Positions 24,264 to 35,712 of a DNA stretch of 64,000 bases are shown here, piece by piece. Numbering within the stretch: position 1 is the stretch's first letter; every line of letters begins with the position of its first letter. Below the pieces are notes generated by a model. The model ran no database searches. It was not told the DNA's origin and was given only the letters and a program-made list of their open reading frames with translations. The position numbers and the translations under genes are program-made. This DNA is from Lycium barbarum (Eukaryota; Streptophyta; Magnoliopsida; Solanales; Solanaceae): positions 126,297,657-126,361,656 of the forward strand of contig NC_083345.1 in assembly GCF_019175385.1 (NCBI RefSeq). Direction: 5' to 3'.

Positions 24264-24819
24264 GTACGTGGTGCCCGCATAAGCAATCCGTGTACGTCCC
24301 CAGCCTGTTTAGTGCAGACCGGTGGAATTTCAGGGCAAAGAGAGCCGGCGCATCAGATCTCGAAAATGTAGGAGCTAATACACACGACGGGTCTAAAATA
24401 AAAGTTCCTGTGTGTTTAGACCAAATAAATGGAAAAAGAGGCTACTTCATGTACGCGTGAGGCATGCGTATATGTCTCCAACCCGTTTGGTGCCGACTGG
24501 TGGAATTTCGGGTCAAACAGGGCCGGCGCATCAGATCTCCAAAATGTATACACACGACGGGTCTAAAAAAGAAGGTCCTCGGTGTTTTGACCAAATAAAT
24601 GGAAAAAAAGGCTACTTCTTGTCCGTTTAAGCAACACGTATATGTCCCTAGCCCTTTTGGTGTGGACCGGTGGAATTTCAAGGCAAACAGAGCCGGCGCA
24701 TCAGATCTCAAAATTGTATGAGCAAATACACACAACGGGTCTAAAAACGAAGGTCCTCGTGTTTAGACCTAATAAATGAAAAAAAAAGCTACTTCGTGTC
24801 CGCGTAAGCAATGCGTATA
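24264..24819 (+). repeat. Three satellite monomers embedded in the gypsy element
   Basis: About 3.1 tandem copies of the 178-bp satellite that fills 53.3-64 kb, in the same strand orientation. They share 'ggcgcatcagatctc', 'aaatgtatgagc', 'acacgacgggtctaaaa' and 'gtttagaccaaataaatg'. The left junction cuts gag after the FLKI codons. The right junction falls inside a monomer right after 'gcaatgcgtata' and passes directly into pararetroviral sequence. Confidence 0.93.
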
Positions 24820-24952
24820 GGATAGTATCTCCTAGACAAAACTCTTTTATGATAAAAAGTACATGAGAAATTTACAAAGATCTTTAAGGCATGCCCACAT
24901 AGGATAGTATCTCCTTGACTAAACTCTTTTCTGATAAAGAAAATTTTGATTT

Positions 24953-25234
24953 ATGGAACATTTATTTGGTGAATTATTTGATGAAATATTTCTACTTAAT
25001 CCCCAAGGCCAAAACCTTCAAGGTTTTGAGAGAATAAAATATTACAATAGTTTCAAATGGAAATTCTATTTTCAAAAAAGAGATCTATTATTTTACATAA
25101 GATTCTTTGAAAAAGAATTAAATTTTAAAACCTCTTTGATGCCAACTTGTGTATCAAGGGATCAAATCTGGGACATATGTTGGTTGACAAGAGGAGGAAA
25201 AAACTTTTCACATATGCATAATAAATGGGATTAA
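24953..25234 (+). CDS. Pararetroviral small 5' ORF (93 codons), function unknown
   Basis: An open frame at the left end of the endogenous pararetrovirus, in the position of the small ORF1 of solendoviruses. The product is 93 residues, rich in Phe, Lys and Leu, with no motif that I recognise. An 80-bp-spaced direct repeat (ggatagtatctcct, at about 24819 and 24901) precedes it. It is followed by about 250 bp of AT-rich non-coding DNA. About 25495-25646 there is a further open stretch of about 50 codons without a clear start that may be another piece of this gene. It could be intact by chance because it is short. Confidence 0.4.
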   Translation: MEHLFGELFDEIFLLNPQGQNLQGFERIKYYNSFKWKFYFQKRDLLFYIRFFEKELNFKTSLMPTCVSRDQIWDICWLTRGGKNFSHMHNKWD

Positions 25235-25675
25235 CAGCTCATTTATTCAAGTTTTAGTTTTAACATATCCTTAATTTAGTAATTTGTAGTGCCAACTTAA
25301 GTCATCATATAAGACTTGGGTTGGTCTTTAGCTTAATTCTTGCATTTTTATTAGCCATTTTGGCACTCTTTGTAAAGACTCTTTATTTGTTGTTTTTGAA
25401 AATTTTATAAAATCAGCCCTAGGCACACAAGCCTAGTGCAACTTCAAAAAAAAAAAAAAAAAAAAAAAAAGTTATTTAATAAAAAAAAAAAAAAGAGTTC
25501 TTGATTTATACAACAAAGGAGATCCTACGAGAAATCTCATCCTTGAAGATTTAATAAATGATATCCAAGTTGCAGAAAATTTACTAGCAGCTTGTGATGA
25601 AAAATTAGAAGCCGTTAATTATAGTATCAAGTGGTGCCAAACCTAACTTGATAATACTTCTGCATCATTTTAATC
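25235..25675 (+). other. A-rich spacer in the pararetrovirus
   Basis: Contains 'aagactctttatttgttgt', then a run of about 26 A at 25447-25472 and a second A run ending near 25495. Then comes a short open stretch (to about 25646, product ending NYSIKWCQT) without a clear ATG. Whether the A runs are viral or a later expansion cannot be decided here. Confidence 0.4.
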
Positions 25676-27200
25676 ATGAGTGTTTCTGATAAAATGAATA
25701 TTTTAAATAATGTCAATATGTCAACAGAAGCTACTAAGATAGCTAAAGTTGAAAATAATTTACAAAATTGGAATATTCCAAAGGAACCATTCCGATAAAT
25801 TTATAAAACATGTAAGTTTGATTTTATAACAAATTATAACATCAAAACTTGTGAATCTACAATTGCTATCAATAGTTCAGCAGAAACTATTAAATTATTA
25901 TCAATTCATGATATAAATAGATACAAGAAAAATTATAATTTTCTTCACATAGGACTTGTCCAAGTTGCTGTCAAACCTTTTTACAGATTAGGTTTAGACA
26001 CCCCTTTATGTCTCTTACTAAGAGATGATAGGTTATTAAACTTTGATGATTCTTTATTAGGAGTCTTACAAAGTAACCTAGCTAATGGCCCGGTTTACTT
26101 TAACTGTTAACCAAATTATTCGGTTGACATCAATGACCAGAATATATTGGATACCTTAACTCTTAATATTAAAACAAGAAATATGAATAGCAAAGTTAAT
26201 ACCAAAGAAATAGCTGTCATATACAGAGTATATTACAGACTAATGAAAACAACCTTAGCTCCAAAAGCTATAAATATGAGTCCAAAAGGAGTCACTATGC
26301 TTATGGAATCAAATCCAGAACATAGTAGTACTTTTGTGCCAAAAATGATAAAATGGAATGAAATTCTATCTAAAGATGAATGGCACTTTGATGCCATAAC
26401 TCAGCCAAACGCAGAACCAGAAAGCTCTGTTATTGAACAAGTTATTCAATATCCAGATGGATCTATAGATTTAAAATTCCTTAGATCGACATCGGCTAAT
26501 GAATCATCTTCTGGCAGTCGAATGTCGTATTCAGGACCTTCGTCAAGTCAAAGAAAGTCTTTTTCAAGACCTTCTTCTTTTAAACCCCCGGAAGAAGTAG
26601 GTGAAAATCTAGAACCTTTTGTGAATGAAATCAATAGAAAACTTAAAGGAGTAGATTTTAATAGAACTATCCCAAAAGTTTATTATCATTCACAACAATC
26701 TGAGATAAATACTGAAAGCCCAACTACTAGTGATATGGATTTTCAACAAGAAAAAACAGGAGATTCACCAGGTATGATTAGGTGTAATGATTTTAAACCA
26801 GATCTTAAAGCCTTAGACTTAGAAATGAAAAGTCCAAAAAATAAAAAGAAATTAGAATGGTATAAAGAAACTTATAGTTTCATAGAAAGAATTGATCATA
26901 AGTCAGATTGGATCGATGATATAATAAGATGTAAGAGCAATATAAAGTTCTTCAAATGGTTTGAAATAACGGGACAAATTCCAAATCAAAAGGAATATTT
27001 GTCTATGTTAGTCAACAGATGGCACACAAAAGCCAAAGGAATAGTTGAATCAACTATTCCACCATTAGAAGAAATTTATATTCCAATAGGAAAAGAAGTA
27101 ATTAGTGCTGCTCCTTTAAACGAGAAGGAGCCAATATTGATAGTGATCCTAAAAAAAAGGACATTAACAAATTGATTCAGCAGAACAATTACACTAACCA
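25676..27200 (+). pseudogene. Pararetroviral movement protein region (30K superfamily), disabled
   Basis: The cell-to-cell movement protein of caulimovirids. The frame opens at ATG 25676 and is broken by TAA at 25796 and TAA at 26108; beyond that it is open to 27175. The block around 25.9-26.1 kb has the family's conserved middle (an HIGLVQVAVKPF-like strand and the LLRDDR region), which places it in the 30K movement-protein superfamily. The C-terminal half is Ser/Pro-rich and leads without a separate start into the coat-protein region, suggesting one long viral ORF. A one-base frame change lies near 27130-27150 at an A run. Described as a relic; no repaired sequence is given. Confidence 0.75.
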
Positions 27201-28844
27201 GTTATTACATGTAGTATCAAACCAATTGGTAAAAGATACTAGTAAACAATTAGCTCCTACAAAAGCCTCAACTAGTACTGACACTAGTATAGGGAAACAT
27301 CCGAATATTAAAATCCCAGAATTTTCAAAAGAAAAATTCCCTCAATTATCTGAAAAGTTTAATCTTGAAGATGATTTCCTTGAAAGGATCAATAAACAAC
27401 TAAAAATTGTTGATACAGCTCTAAATAAGCCTAAACCAACAAAAACCTCTAGTACTAAAGGAGTTAAAACTTTAAATACCAATGATAAAGAAATCCAAAA
27501 GTTAACTATTAACCCAAGGCATACTGTAAAAAAAAAATTATTACAAAAGACCCTCTTTTCCAGATGTTCAATTCGAAGAAGATGGTGATCGTCTACAAAC
27601 TTCACATAGTGGAACATGTATAACAGAATGGAACATAGATGGTTTAGCAGAAAGCCAAATCTATAAAGTCCTACATGAAATGGGAATGGCCATCACTGCG
27701 TATAAAATAAAAAATGCAGGAGATAGATATGCTGCCCATTTAATCGTTTCTGGTTTCACAAGAATGTTGAAAAATTGGTGGGATAATTATCTTACTGATG
27801 ATAATAAAGCCCAAATTTTGAACACTGTTACCATAGGAACTATACTAAGAATGGATGGTGCTAATCAAGTAGCTGTTGAAGAAGCAATGGAAGATGCTTC
27901 AGCAACACTAATTTACAGTATTGCTAAACACTTTATTGGAGAACCAAAACTTTTCCAAGATCGTAGTTTAGAATTATTAAACAATCTTAAATGCCCCAAA
28001 TTAGAAGATTTTAGGTGGTATAAAGATATGTTTTAGAAAAAGTAATGATAAGAGAAGACTGTGGTAATGATTTCTGGAAAGAAAGATTTATTAGCGGTAT
28101 ACCTTCATTGTTCGCCGAAAAGGTTAGAACTAAAATCAAAGATAGTTTAATGGAAGAATTCCTTATGAAAACCTAACCTACGGTGATATAATTAGTTATG
28201 TTAATGTTACAAGTTTAGAACTATGCACAGATCTGAAGCTAAAACATTATCTGAAGAAAGATCAACAACAATCTCGAAAGGAGTTAGGAAGCTTTTGTCA
28301 AGACTTTAGTTTTGAGAAAATCTCTGCTCCTTCCAAATCGAGTAGATTAATAGCTAAGAAATCTACCAGTTCTAGACCTATTCATAGGAAGAAGAAAACT
28401 GTAGATAATTCTTATAAAAAGAAAAGATATAAAAAATTACCAAAACAAAGTGTTGGTGATACATGCTGGACATGTGGCAAAAAGGGCCATAGATCCAATG
28501 AGTGTCGAGTTAATATTAAAAAGAAAAAGAAGATTAACCTTCTTGAAGTTGATGATAAGATAAAACATGAACTCTACACTATATTAGAAGAAAACGACAA
28601 CACATCATCTTCTTCTAGTGAAATTAGTGATATTGAAACTGATGACAGTTCCAATACTTCTGAATCTGAAGATTGTGAATGTACAGGAGCTATATGCACT
28701 TGTAGTCAGAATTCAATCAACGTTATTACTAAGCAATCAAAAGAATTTCTTCTTGATCTCATCAATGATATACCTAGTGAAGAGACTAGAAAGAAATATT
28801 TGATTGAACTAAAAGATATACTTCTTAATCAATCTAAGGAATAA
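27200..28844 (+). pseudogene. Pararetroviral coat protein region with zinc knuckle, disabled
   Basis: Continues the movement-protein frame. Capsid hallmarks: a WWDNYLT motif near 27775-27800, and a CWTCGKKGHRSNEC zinc knuckle (Cx2Cx4Hx4C) at about 28470-28511, preceded by a Lys/Arg-rich stretch and followed by an acidic Ser-rich tail ending at TAA 28842-28844. Breaks: a frame change at the A run near 27528, a TAG at about 28034 and a frame change near 28160. Such basic-knuckle-acidic arrangements are normal for caulimovirid coat proteins. Confidence 0.8.
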
Positions 28845-28868
28845 AAGCCTTCGATCGAACCCTTTAAC

Positions 28869-31142
28869 ATGAAAAATGTTATGAACAGGTTTTCTTCAAA
28901 AGACGAAAAACCTACTATCCAAGAATTATAAGGAGAATTAATCTCTGTAAAAAAGGAAGTTAAAGATATTAAGTCTCGACTTAATAAAGTTGAAATGGAT
29001 TATTTAACCGATCAAGTACTATCTCATACAAGAGTAAAAGAAACTCTTGCAGAAGATAGTGAAGATAATCATTCTGATCATAACGATTCTATAGATCATC
29101 AAGAAAATGATGAAATAATAGAAACACCTGATAATCAAACAACAGGAAACACTGTTGCAATTGTTAAATCACAAAGTTGGCATGTTCCTATTACTTTAAG
29201 AGTAGGAAACATATCCCTAAATAAAATAGCTTTAGTTGATTCAGGAGCAGATAAAAACTGCATCATTGAAGGACTAATCCCTACAAAGTATTTAGAAAAA
29301 AGTACTTCTAAGTTATACTCCGCCACTGGATAAAAACTTAAAATTAATTACAAATTATCTAAAGCTCACATTTGTAATGATGGAATTTGTTTTATTAATA
29401 ATTTCGTAGTTACCCGAGATATAAATGAACAAATTATTTTGGGAACCCCATTTATAACCCAGATAAAACCATATTTTGCTGGTTTAGATGCTATTTATAC
29501 CAAAGTTTTAGGAAAGGAAATTAAATTTCCTTACTTATCTGCTATTTCTCAAGAAGAAAGTGATTTTGTTAAATAAAAAACTATTTTCAAAGTAAGGTTA
29601 TTATCTAATCAGATTTCATACTTAAAAGATGAAATTAAGATTAAAAAAATAGAACAAACTTTAAAAAACCCGGTGATAGAACAGAAAATAGCAAGTTTTC
29701 AAGAAAAACTTGAACATGAAGTTTGTTCAGAATTACCAAGTGCTTTTTGGGAAAGAAAGCGTCACATTGTTGAGTTACCATATATTGATGGATTCAATGA
29801 ACAGGCTATCCCTACAAAGGCAAGGCCCATTCAAATGAACCATGAATTAATGAAAACTTGCAAAAATGAAATCAATGATCTTCTGCAGAAGAAGATAATA
29901 AGACTTTCTAGATCCCCTTGGAGTTGTTCAGCTTTTTATGTAAATAAAAATGCAGAAAAAGAAAGAGGATCTCCCAGGTTAGTTATTAATTATAAACCTT
30001 TAAACAAAGTTTTACAATGGATTAGGTACCCGATACCTAATAAAAGAGATTTGTTAAAAAGAACTTACAAGGTTAATATCTATAGTAAGTTTGATATGAA
30101 ATCAGAATTTTGGAAAATTCAAATTGCTGAAAAAGATAAATATAAAACTGCATTCAATGTCCCTTTTGGACAATATGAATGGAATGTTATGGCTTTCGGG
30201 TTAAAAAGTGCCCCGTCTGAATTTCAGAATATTATGAACAATATTTTCAATCCTTCTAGCAATATGTATATTGTCTATATAGATGATGTATTAATATTTT
30301 TTGAGGACATAGATTCTCATTTTAAACATTTGAATATCTTTTTCAAAATCGTTAAACATAGTGGTTTAGTGGTCAGTGCTAAAAAGATTAAATTGTTTCA
30401 AACAACGATTAGGTTTTTAGGACATGATCTATACCAAGGTACTTATAAACCCATTTGTAGAGCCATAGAGTTCTCTTCCAAATTTCCAGATGAAATTCCT
30501 GACAAAACCCAATTACAGAGGTTTTTAGGAAGCCTTAATTATGTAGCAGATTTCATTCCTAATATCAGAAAAATCTGTGAATCTCTTTACAAGCGTCGTA
30601 GGGAAAATCCAGTCCCATGGAGTCTAGAATAAACAAAGACAGTCCAGAAAATCAAGTCTGTTGTCCAAAAACTCCCATGTCTAGGTATTCCAAATACATA
30701 TGCTTTTATGATAGTCGAAACCGATGCTTCTAATGAATGATACGGTGGAATTCTTAAACAAAGACTCTCCTCAGATTCTTTAGAACAATTAGTTCGTTTC
30801 ACCTCAGGGATCTGGAATCCCGCTCAAAAGAATTATAGTACTGTTAAAAGAGTGATTTTATCTATAGTACTATGTATTACAAAATTTCAAGATGATTTGA
30901 TAAATAAAGAGTTTTTATTAAGAGTTGATTGTAAATCAACAAAAGACATTTTACAAAAAGACGTTAAAAATCTTGTTTCTAAACAGATTTTTGCCAGATG
31001 TCAAGCTTTATTATCAAGCTTTGATTTTGAAATCGAATTTATAAAAGGGGATTTAAATTCTTTGGCAGATTTTCTTACAAGAGAATTTTTACAGGGAAGC
31101 CATGAGGCCAGTCCCATTTCCAAAAAAAACCCAACCAAATAA
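28869..31142 (+). pseudogene. Pararetroviral protease / reverse transcriptase / RNase H frame, disabled
   Basis: One continuous frame interrupted only by point stop codons, at about 28927, 29331, 29573, 30630 and 30735; no frameshift was seen. Aspartic protease: ALVDSGADKN near 29230. Reverse transcriptase: RLVINYKPLNK, FDMKSEFWKIQIA, FGLKSAPSEFQ and the catalytic YIDDVLIF at about 30275-30298, all intact, then FLGSLNYVADFIPNIRK. RNase H: the ETDASN catalytic block near 30720 (a stop follows it) and a C-terminal part ending at 31140. The enzyme would copy viral RNA to DNA. There is no integrase domain. The stop pattern indicates long residence without selection. Confidence 0.88.
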
Positions 31143-31204
31143 GGCCCAATCAGCCAAATAGATATTCCGCCCTAGCTAAATTTCCTAACCCATCACTAAG
31201 GCCA

Positions 31205-32350
31205 ATGAGGCCTACATTACCAGCTACCAGATCAAATTTAACCATACTCGGTTCTATCCCCAAAACAGAACCCTCATCCCCTTTTAAAAAGGAACAAAAC
31301 CAGTCACCCAGCACTTCGAAGGGAAAAATCCAAACAAGTGACTGTTACAAAATGAAGACCCCAGAGTCTTTCGCACAAGCAGTTAACCCCCAATATCCCT
31401 TTAGCAAAAGAGGAAAGACAACATGCATCTCCAGAAGAATTTGCCGTCATCAGCAAAACCGAGATACCAGTCTTGGCACTTGATAAACAATATGAAAATT
31501 GGAAAATAGTAGATTTACTAAAACCATGCTATACTAATCGTAATTATGTTGACATTGATGATCCTATCAAGACCAGGAGATATTTTGAATTTATTTTGAC
31601 AGATACAGGATCCTTCACCATTGAACATCATCTAAAAGATGACAGTGACCCAGACAGTATTGAATACTCAAAATTCACCATTAACAAAGTGATCAGTCCT
31701 TTTCAATGGAACTAGATCACCTTCACACACCTGTGATTTTATCAGAACAACATAGACCTCAAGTCTATAATTATTATAACTATGAACAAGCATGGTACAA
31801 CTTTATATATGTACGACATATTATCCACACCTGGTTCGTAAAATACAGCGAACAGTTTTCCAGGTCCATTATTCCCAGATGATTTTATGATTGGTGGAAA
31901 CGGTTTGGAGGCAATGAACTCACCATGCGTAAGAGTTTCCAAAAACATTATGAAGCCTTCCAAATAGAACAAGGGATCTCTACTTTACCAGAGCATATTA
32001 AATTATGCAAATATTATGTTGCTAAAAGAATATCCTATATAATCAGTTAGTCCTTTGATATCACTGAACTACATAGGATTAAACACTTAAGCAAAACCAT
32101 AAAAATAAAAGGATGGATTCCTAAAGATAAAAAGATGAAACAACCATCAACCAGCAGCCGAACAGGATCAACAGAATCCAAGGCAAATTTAAAGAAGAAG
32201 CTACTTCAAGCTTTAAACAGGTTAGACGAAGTGAATCCTCTAGAAATCCAGGAATTATTGGATGCAACTTCATCATTAGCAAGTGACAATGGTGATATGT
32301 TGGACCCACAAGGAGTGGCCCAAGCATATCTTGACTATGATCTAAGATAA
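31205..32350 (+). pseudogene. Pararetroviral fourth ORF (transactivator/inclusion-body position), disabled
   Basis: Downstream of RNase H, three successive pieces follow in different frames: 31205-31483, 31473-31715 and about 31706-32350, with extra stops near 31880 and 32048. Solendoviruses and other caulimovirids carry a translational transactivator/inclusion-body gene here. The final piece is rich in Lys/Ser and ends in an acidic segment. I assign it by position, not by a diagnostic motif. At least two frame changes and two stops make it non-functional. Confidence 0.55.
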
Positions 32351-32565
32351 GTTTACCCCTTCAGAAAAGTATGGGATAAAAGACAGATGGTCGACAACTT
32401 TACAAAAGCAGTCGTCCAACTTTTCAAAAAAGTATTTACTCATGCGGAAAAGCAAGAAGTAAAAGCATGATGGCCGACAGCTTTACAAAAGCAGCCGTCC
32501 AACTTTTCAAAAGCAAAAGCCGAAGGCATCTTCAAGATCAGCCATCCACTTGTAATCATCCTAGC
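32351..32565 (+). promoter_or_regulatory. Pararetroviral intergenic region with paired repeats
   Basis: Two direct repeats about 83 bp apart, at about 32386 and 32469, each containing ctttacaaaagcag and cgtccaacttttcaaaa. This is the place of the caulimovirid full-length-RNA promoter. No TATA box lies between the repeats and the junction with gypsy DNA at about 32565, so the core promoter is probably missing. Confidence 0.55.
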
Positions 32566-33037
32566 AAGCGGTGGAAAAAGTTAAGGTGATCCGAGATCGA
32601 TTGTTGACAGTCCAAAGTCACCAAAAGTCTTATGCGGACAATCACCGACGAGACTTGGAATTCCAGGTTGATGATTGGGTATTTTTTAAAGTGTCGCCAA
32701 TGAAAGGGGTAACGAGATTTGGCAAGAGAGGGAAGTTAAGTCCTAGATATATTGGACCCTATAAAGTTATCCGTAAGGTGGGTCATGTCGCCTATGAATT
32801 GGAATTGCCTTTGGAGCTCGAACTAGTCCATCTAGTCTTCCATGTTTCGATGCTCTGCAAGTGTGTTGGGGATCCCACAAAGATTGTCCCGATAGATGAT
32901 GTGCAAGTAACAGAAAAGCTAACCTATGAAGAAGTGCCTATTGCTATTCTAGATAGACAAGTACGAAGACTTCGAAATAAGGATGTAGCCTCAGTCAAGG
33001 TCTTATGGCGAAACAACAATCGGGAAGAAATGACTTG
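32566..33037 (+). pseudogene. Gypsy integrase C-terminus and chromodomain remnant
   Basis: The 3' end of chromoviral pol resumes directly after the pararetrovirus. Visible blocks are the QKSYADNHRRDLEF integrase tail, a beta-barrel-like stretch with GPYKVIRKVGHVAYELELP and VFHVSMLCKCVGDP, and a chromodomain-like end with AILDRQVRRLRNKDVASVKV followed by LWRNN. A TGA at about 33036 stands where these proteins usually have Trp. The chromodomain points to the Tekay/Del chromovirus lineage. All pol upstream of this point is absent. Confidence 0.82.
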
Positions 33038-33310
33038 AGAGGCGAAAGAGAAGATAAAATCCACGTACCCGCATTTATTTTAACCCCCAGGAGAGATTCA
33101 AGATGAAACACAAACGATATAAGGTATATATGCTTACTTTGCATGCTTTTGGTCGTGTGTGGCCATAGATATGTTGATATTGTGATGTAGCCCTGTGAGA
33201 CAATGATATTATGGGTTGATATGACAGGATGGTAGTGCCATTTTACAGGGGAAACTTTGGCAAAATTTTTTCTAGAATCCCCGATGACTTAACATTCGAG
33301 TATGAATGTT

Positions 33311-33327
33311 CCAAAAGGGGGGAAGAA
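33311..33327 (+). other. Polypurine tract before the 3' LTR
   Basis: AAAAGGGGGGAAGAA sits immediately before the TGTTACACC start of the 3' LTR, the usual second-strand primer site, confirming plus orientation. Confidence 0.85.
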
Positions 33328-35712
33328 TGTTACACCTCAAAAATTTCCCCGTAAACGTACAATGAATAGACTAACGCAGAATACGAGTATAGGATATTTT
33401 AATCAGAAGGGAAATTACGTTTGACGACCCTAAGCAATATGTCAAGGGAAATGGAAATAAGAGATAGGTTATGCTCCACAATGACTAATTATAGGTTCTG
33501 AAGACGTGAAAGTTTCAGATTCGCACTTTGGCCCAGTCGATCGTAAAATGAAATACGGACCGTAAACTGAGTCGTAAACCACTATGTCCTCAGCCTGACT
33601 TTCTGGTTCTGTTATGCTTAAATACGCCCGCAGAATATGGACCGTAAAGTGGGTTTACGACCACTGTGCACTTCAACTACTGTTTATTTCGGATTAGATT
33701 TTAAGTCATTAAAAAGGAGACCCAAGCTCATTAATTCATTTCATTTCCATGATACTTCTCTCTAGAAACCTCTAGAATATTCTCCACTCTTCATCTACAA
33801 GAAAACAAAGGAAATCAAAGATCAATATCAAGAATCCAAGTGAATTAAGTGTATGAAACTCATCAAGTTCATCCAAGTTAAGAAATTTGAAGAGAAGTAA
33901 ACTAGGGTTTTGGTGCAAGAAGGGTAATATCACTCAAGTCTTGTTCCTACAACATCTAAGGTAAGTTTACGACATTTACATGTTATTTAGGGCATGGAAG
34001 AGTTAAAACACTTGGATTATAGAAAGATGTAAGAAATGGGTCATGAAAGTGTGAATAGTTGCATTGTTGAGTAAAGGTTTGAATTGAGCCTTGATCATTG
34101 ATAATTTGTGATTAAAAAAATGTTATGGATGACATTTAGAACATGGAATAAGTATCCTATGCGGGAAAATGCAACAATGAACCATGGCCATGATTATGGA
34201 GAAATTGAAGACAAATTGTGAAATACGGATATTGTAAATGAATGATGAGTGTTGTCTGTCATATTGAGAATGTTGTTATGAACGTTTGAGAGTTGATATA
34301 GAATATGGGAAGAGTTGCATAAATGAAAGGAAATGTTGTCCAATTTTCTCTAGCGTTAGTAAGCTGTTTTTATAATCGCTAGCTAATGTCGATACAAATT
34401 CTCTTAAAGGTAGAACGTACGCACTAAAGGAGATCAAGCAAGCGATAGATTAGTAAACCACAAAGGTATGTGAGGCTAGTCCTTTCTTTCTAATGGCATG
34501 AATCCTATAGCACGACTTTATTTCCTCTTCATGAATTCCTACATTCCGGAAAGCTAAAAGTCTATGTCCATGAATAGCTACACAAGATAAGAGATATGCT
34601 ATGAGTCCTATAATGATGACGATGAGTTAAAGTATGGAGATTCTAAAATGTATGATATGATGATATTGTGATGTTAATGATGTTATTTATTGCGTACACT
34701 CACCTTATATGCTAATTCCTTCAAGGTAAGGCAAAATGTCAACGAATGCTCCATAATGGAATCGGGGGATCACGACCTTACGTCACCCCAATAAAGTGTA
34801 GTTGTCCTTGAGCCTTATGCATGTACTATGATAAACATATTATGATAATTATAGTATGATGAGCATGTTATAATGATGATATACACCGCGCCTATATGGC
34901 CGGGAAGTCACCGCTAAGGCGGGCAGTGTATACACCATGGCCAGATGGCATAGGCAGACACCACTGGAGGGCGGCATGAGATGGTACCCCGAACGCGGGA
35001 GGCCTGGATGCAGGCTAATGTTATGATTATCACATCGATCCGATATGGACGGGCAGTTTATACACTGTCACACCGTACCTATATGGGCGGGTAGCTTATA
35101 CAATTATGCATATATGATATGATGATGAGTATGAGTAAGACAGTATGCATTACTTCTTTTATATTTGACAGTCAGATACAGGTGTTTCATATTGACATTT
35201 CCTTCGTATCATTGTATTATTTCATTATTTATGCCTCTCATACTCAGTACAATGTTCGTAATGATGTCCGTTTCCTTTGTACGCTGTGTTCATACCCACA
35301 GGTAGACATGGAGGTAAGATTAATCCTGATTCGTAGAAGCTAGTAGCTGATTGAGAGCACTCTATACTTCAGAGGTGCTTATGATGATTCTTTTGTGTAT
35401 ATTCATGTATATGTATTTTGGGCATGATGGGGTCTTGTCCCGTCCTTATGTTTAGCATTCCAGTAGAGTCTCGTAGATACGCAGTGTGGGTTAGATGGTC
35501 TCACGAGATGTTATTATGTATATATATTATTTTGATGACCGAGAGGCATATGTATATAAAAGTATTTATGTTTCCAAATGAAATATGATTTTCCTACAAT
35601 TTGAGTATAAATGTGGTGAAGGATAACTAAATGAGCATGATGAGAAATAGAACGAACGGTGCTCGGTGGTTAGCCCCGGGTACCCGTCGCGGCCCCTAGC
35701 TGGGTCGTGACA
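33328..35712 (+). mobile_element. 3' LTR of Ty3/gypsy (Tekay/Del-type) element
   Basis: A 2.39-kb LTR from TGTTACACCTCA to GGGTCGTGACA. It has the same architecture as the LTR at 20754-23436, including the tacggaccgtaaactg phrases and a TTTACGA/ACTGTGCAC block, but with roughly 20-25 percent differences by eye over the first 200 bases, plus indels. Its right edge joins the decayed antisense gene at 35713 with no matching 5-bp duplication. Confidence 0.85.

Larger units (their letters stand above)
24820..32565 (+). mobile_element. Endogenous pararetrovirus, nearly full length, decayed (solendovirus-like)
   Basis: A single integrated Caulimoviridae copy of about 7.7 kb on the plus strand, close to the genome size of tobacco vein clearing virus. 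Order: a small 5' ORF, an A-rich spacer, a movement protein/coat protein frame, a protease-reverse transcriptase-RNase H frame, a fourth ORF in the inclusion-body/transactivator position, and an intergenic region with paired direct repeats. There is no integrase, as expected for this family. All large frames carry stops and/or frameshifts, so it is a relic. It is joined to satellite monomers on the left and to the gypsy integrase end on the right. No initiator-tRNA primer site was found inside. Genus assignment is by gene order and motifs only. Confidence 0.88.

Noticed and set aside
24820..32565. Possibility that the viral copy could give rise to active virus
   Set aside because: Every large frame is broken, the core promoter appears missing and no primer site was found.
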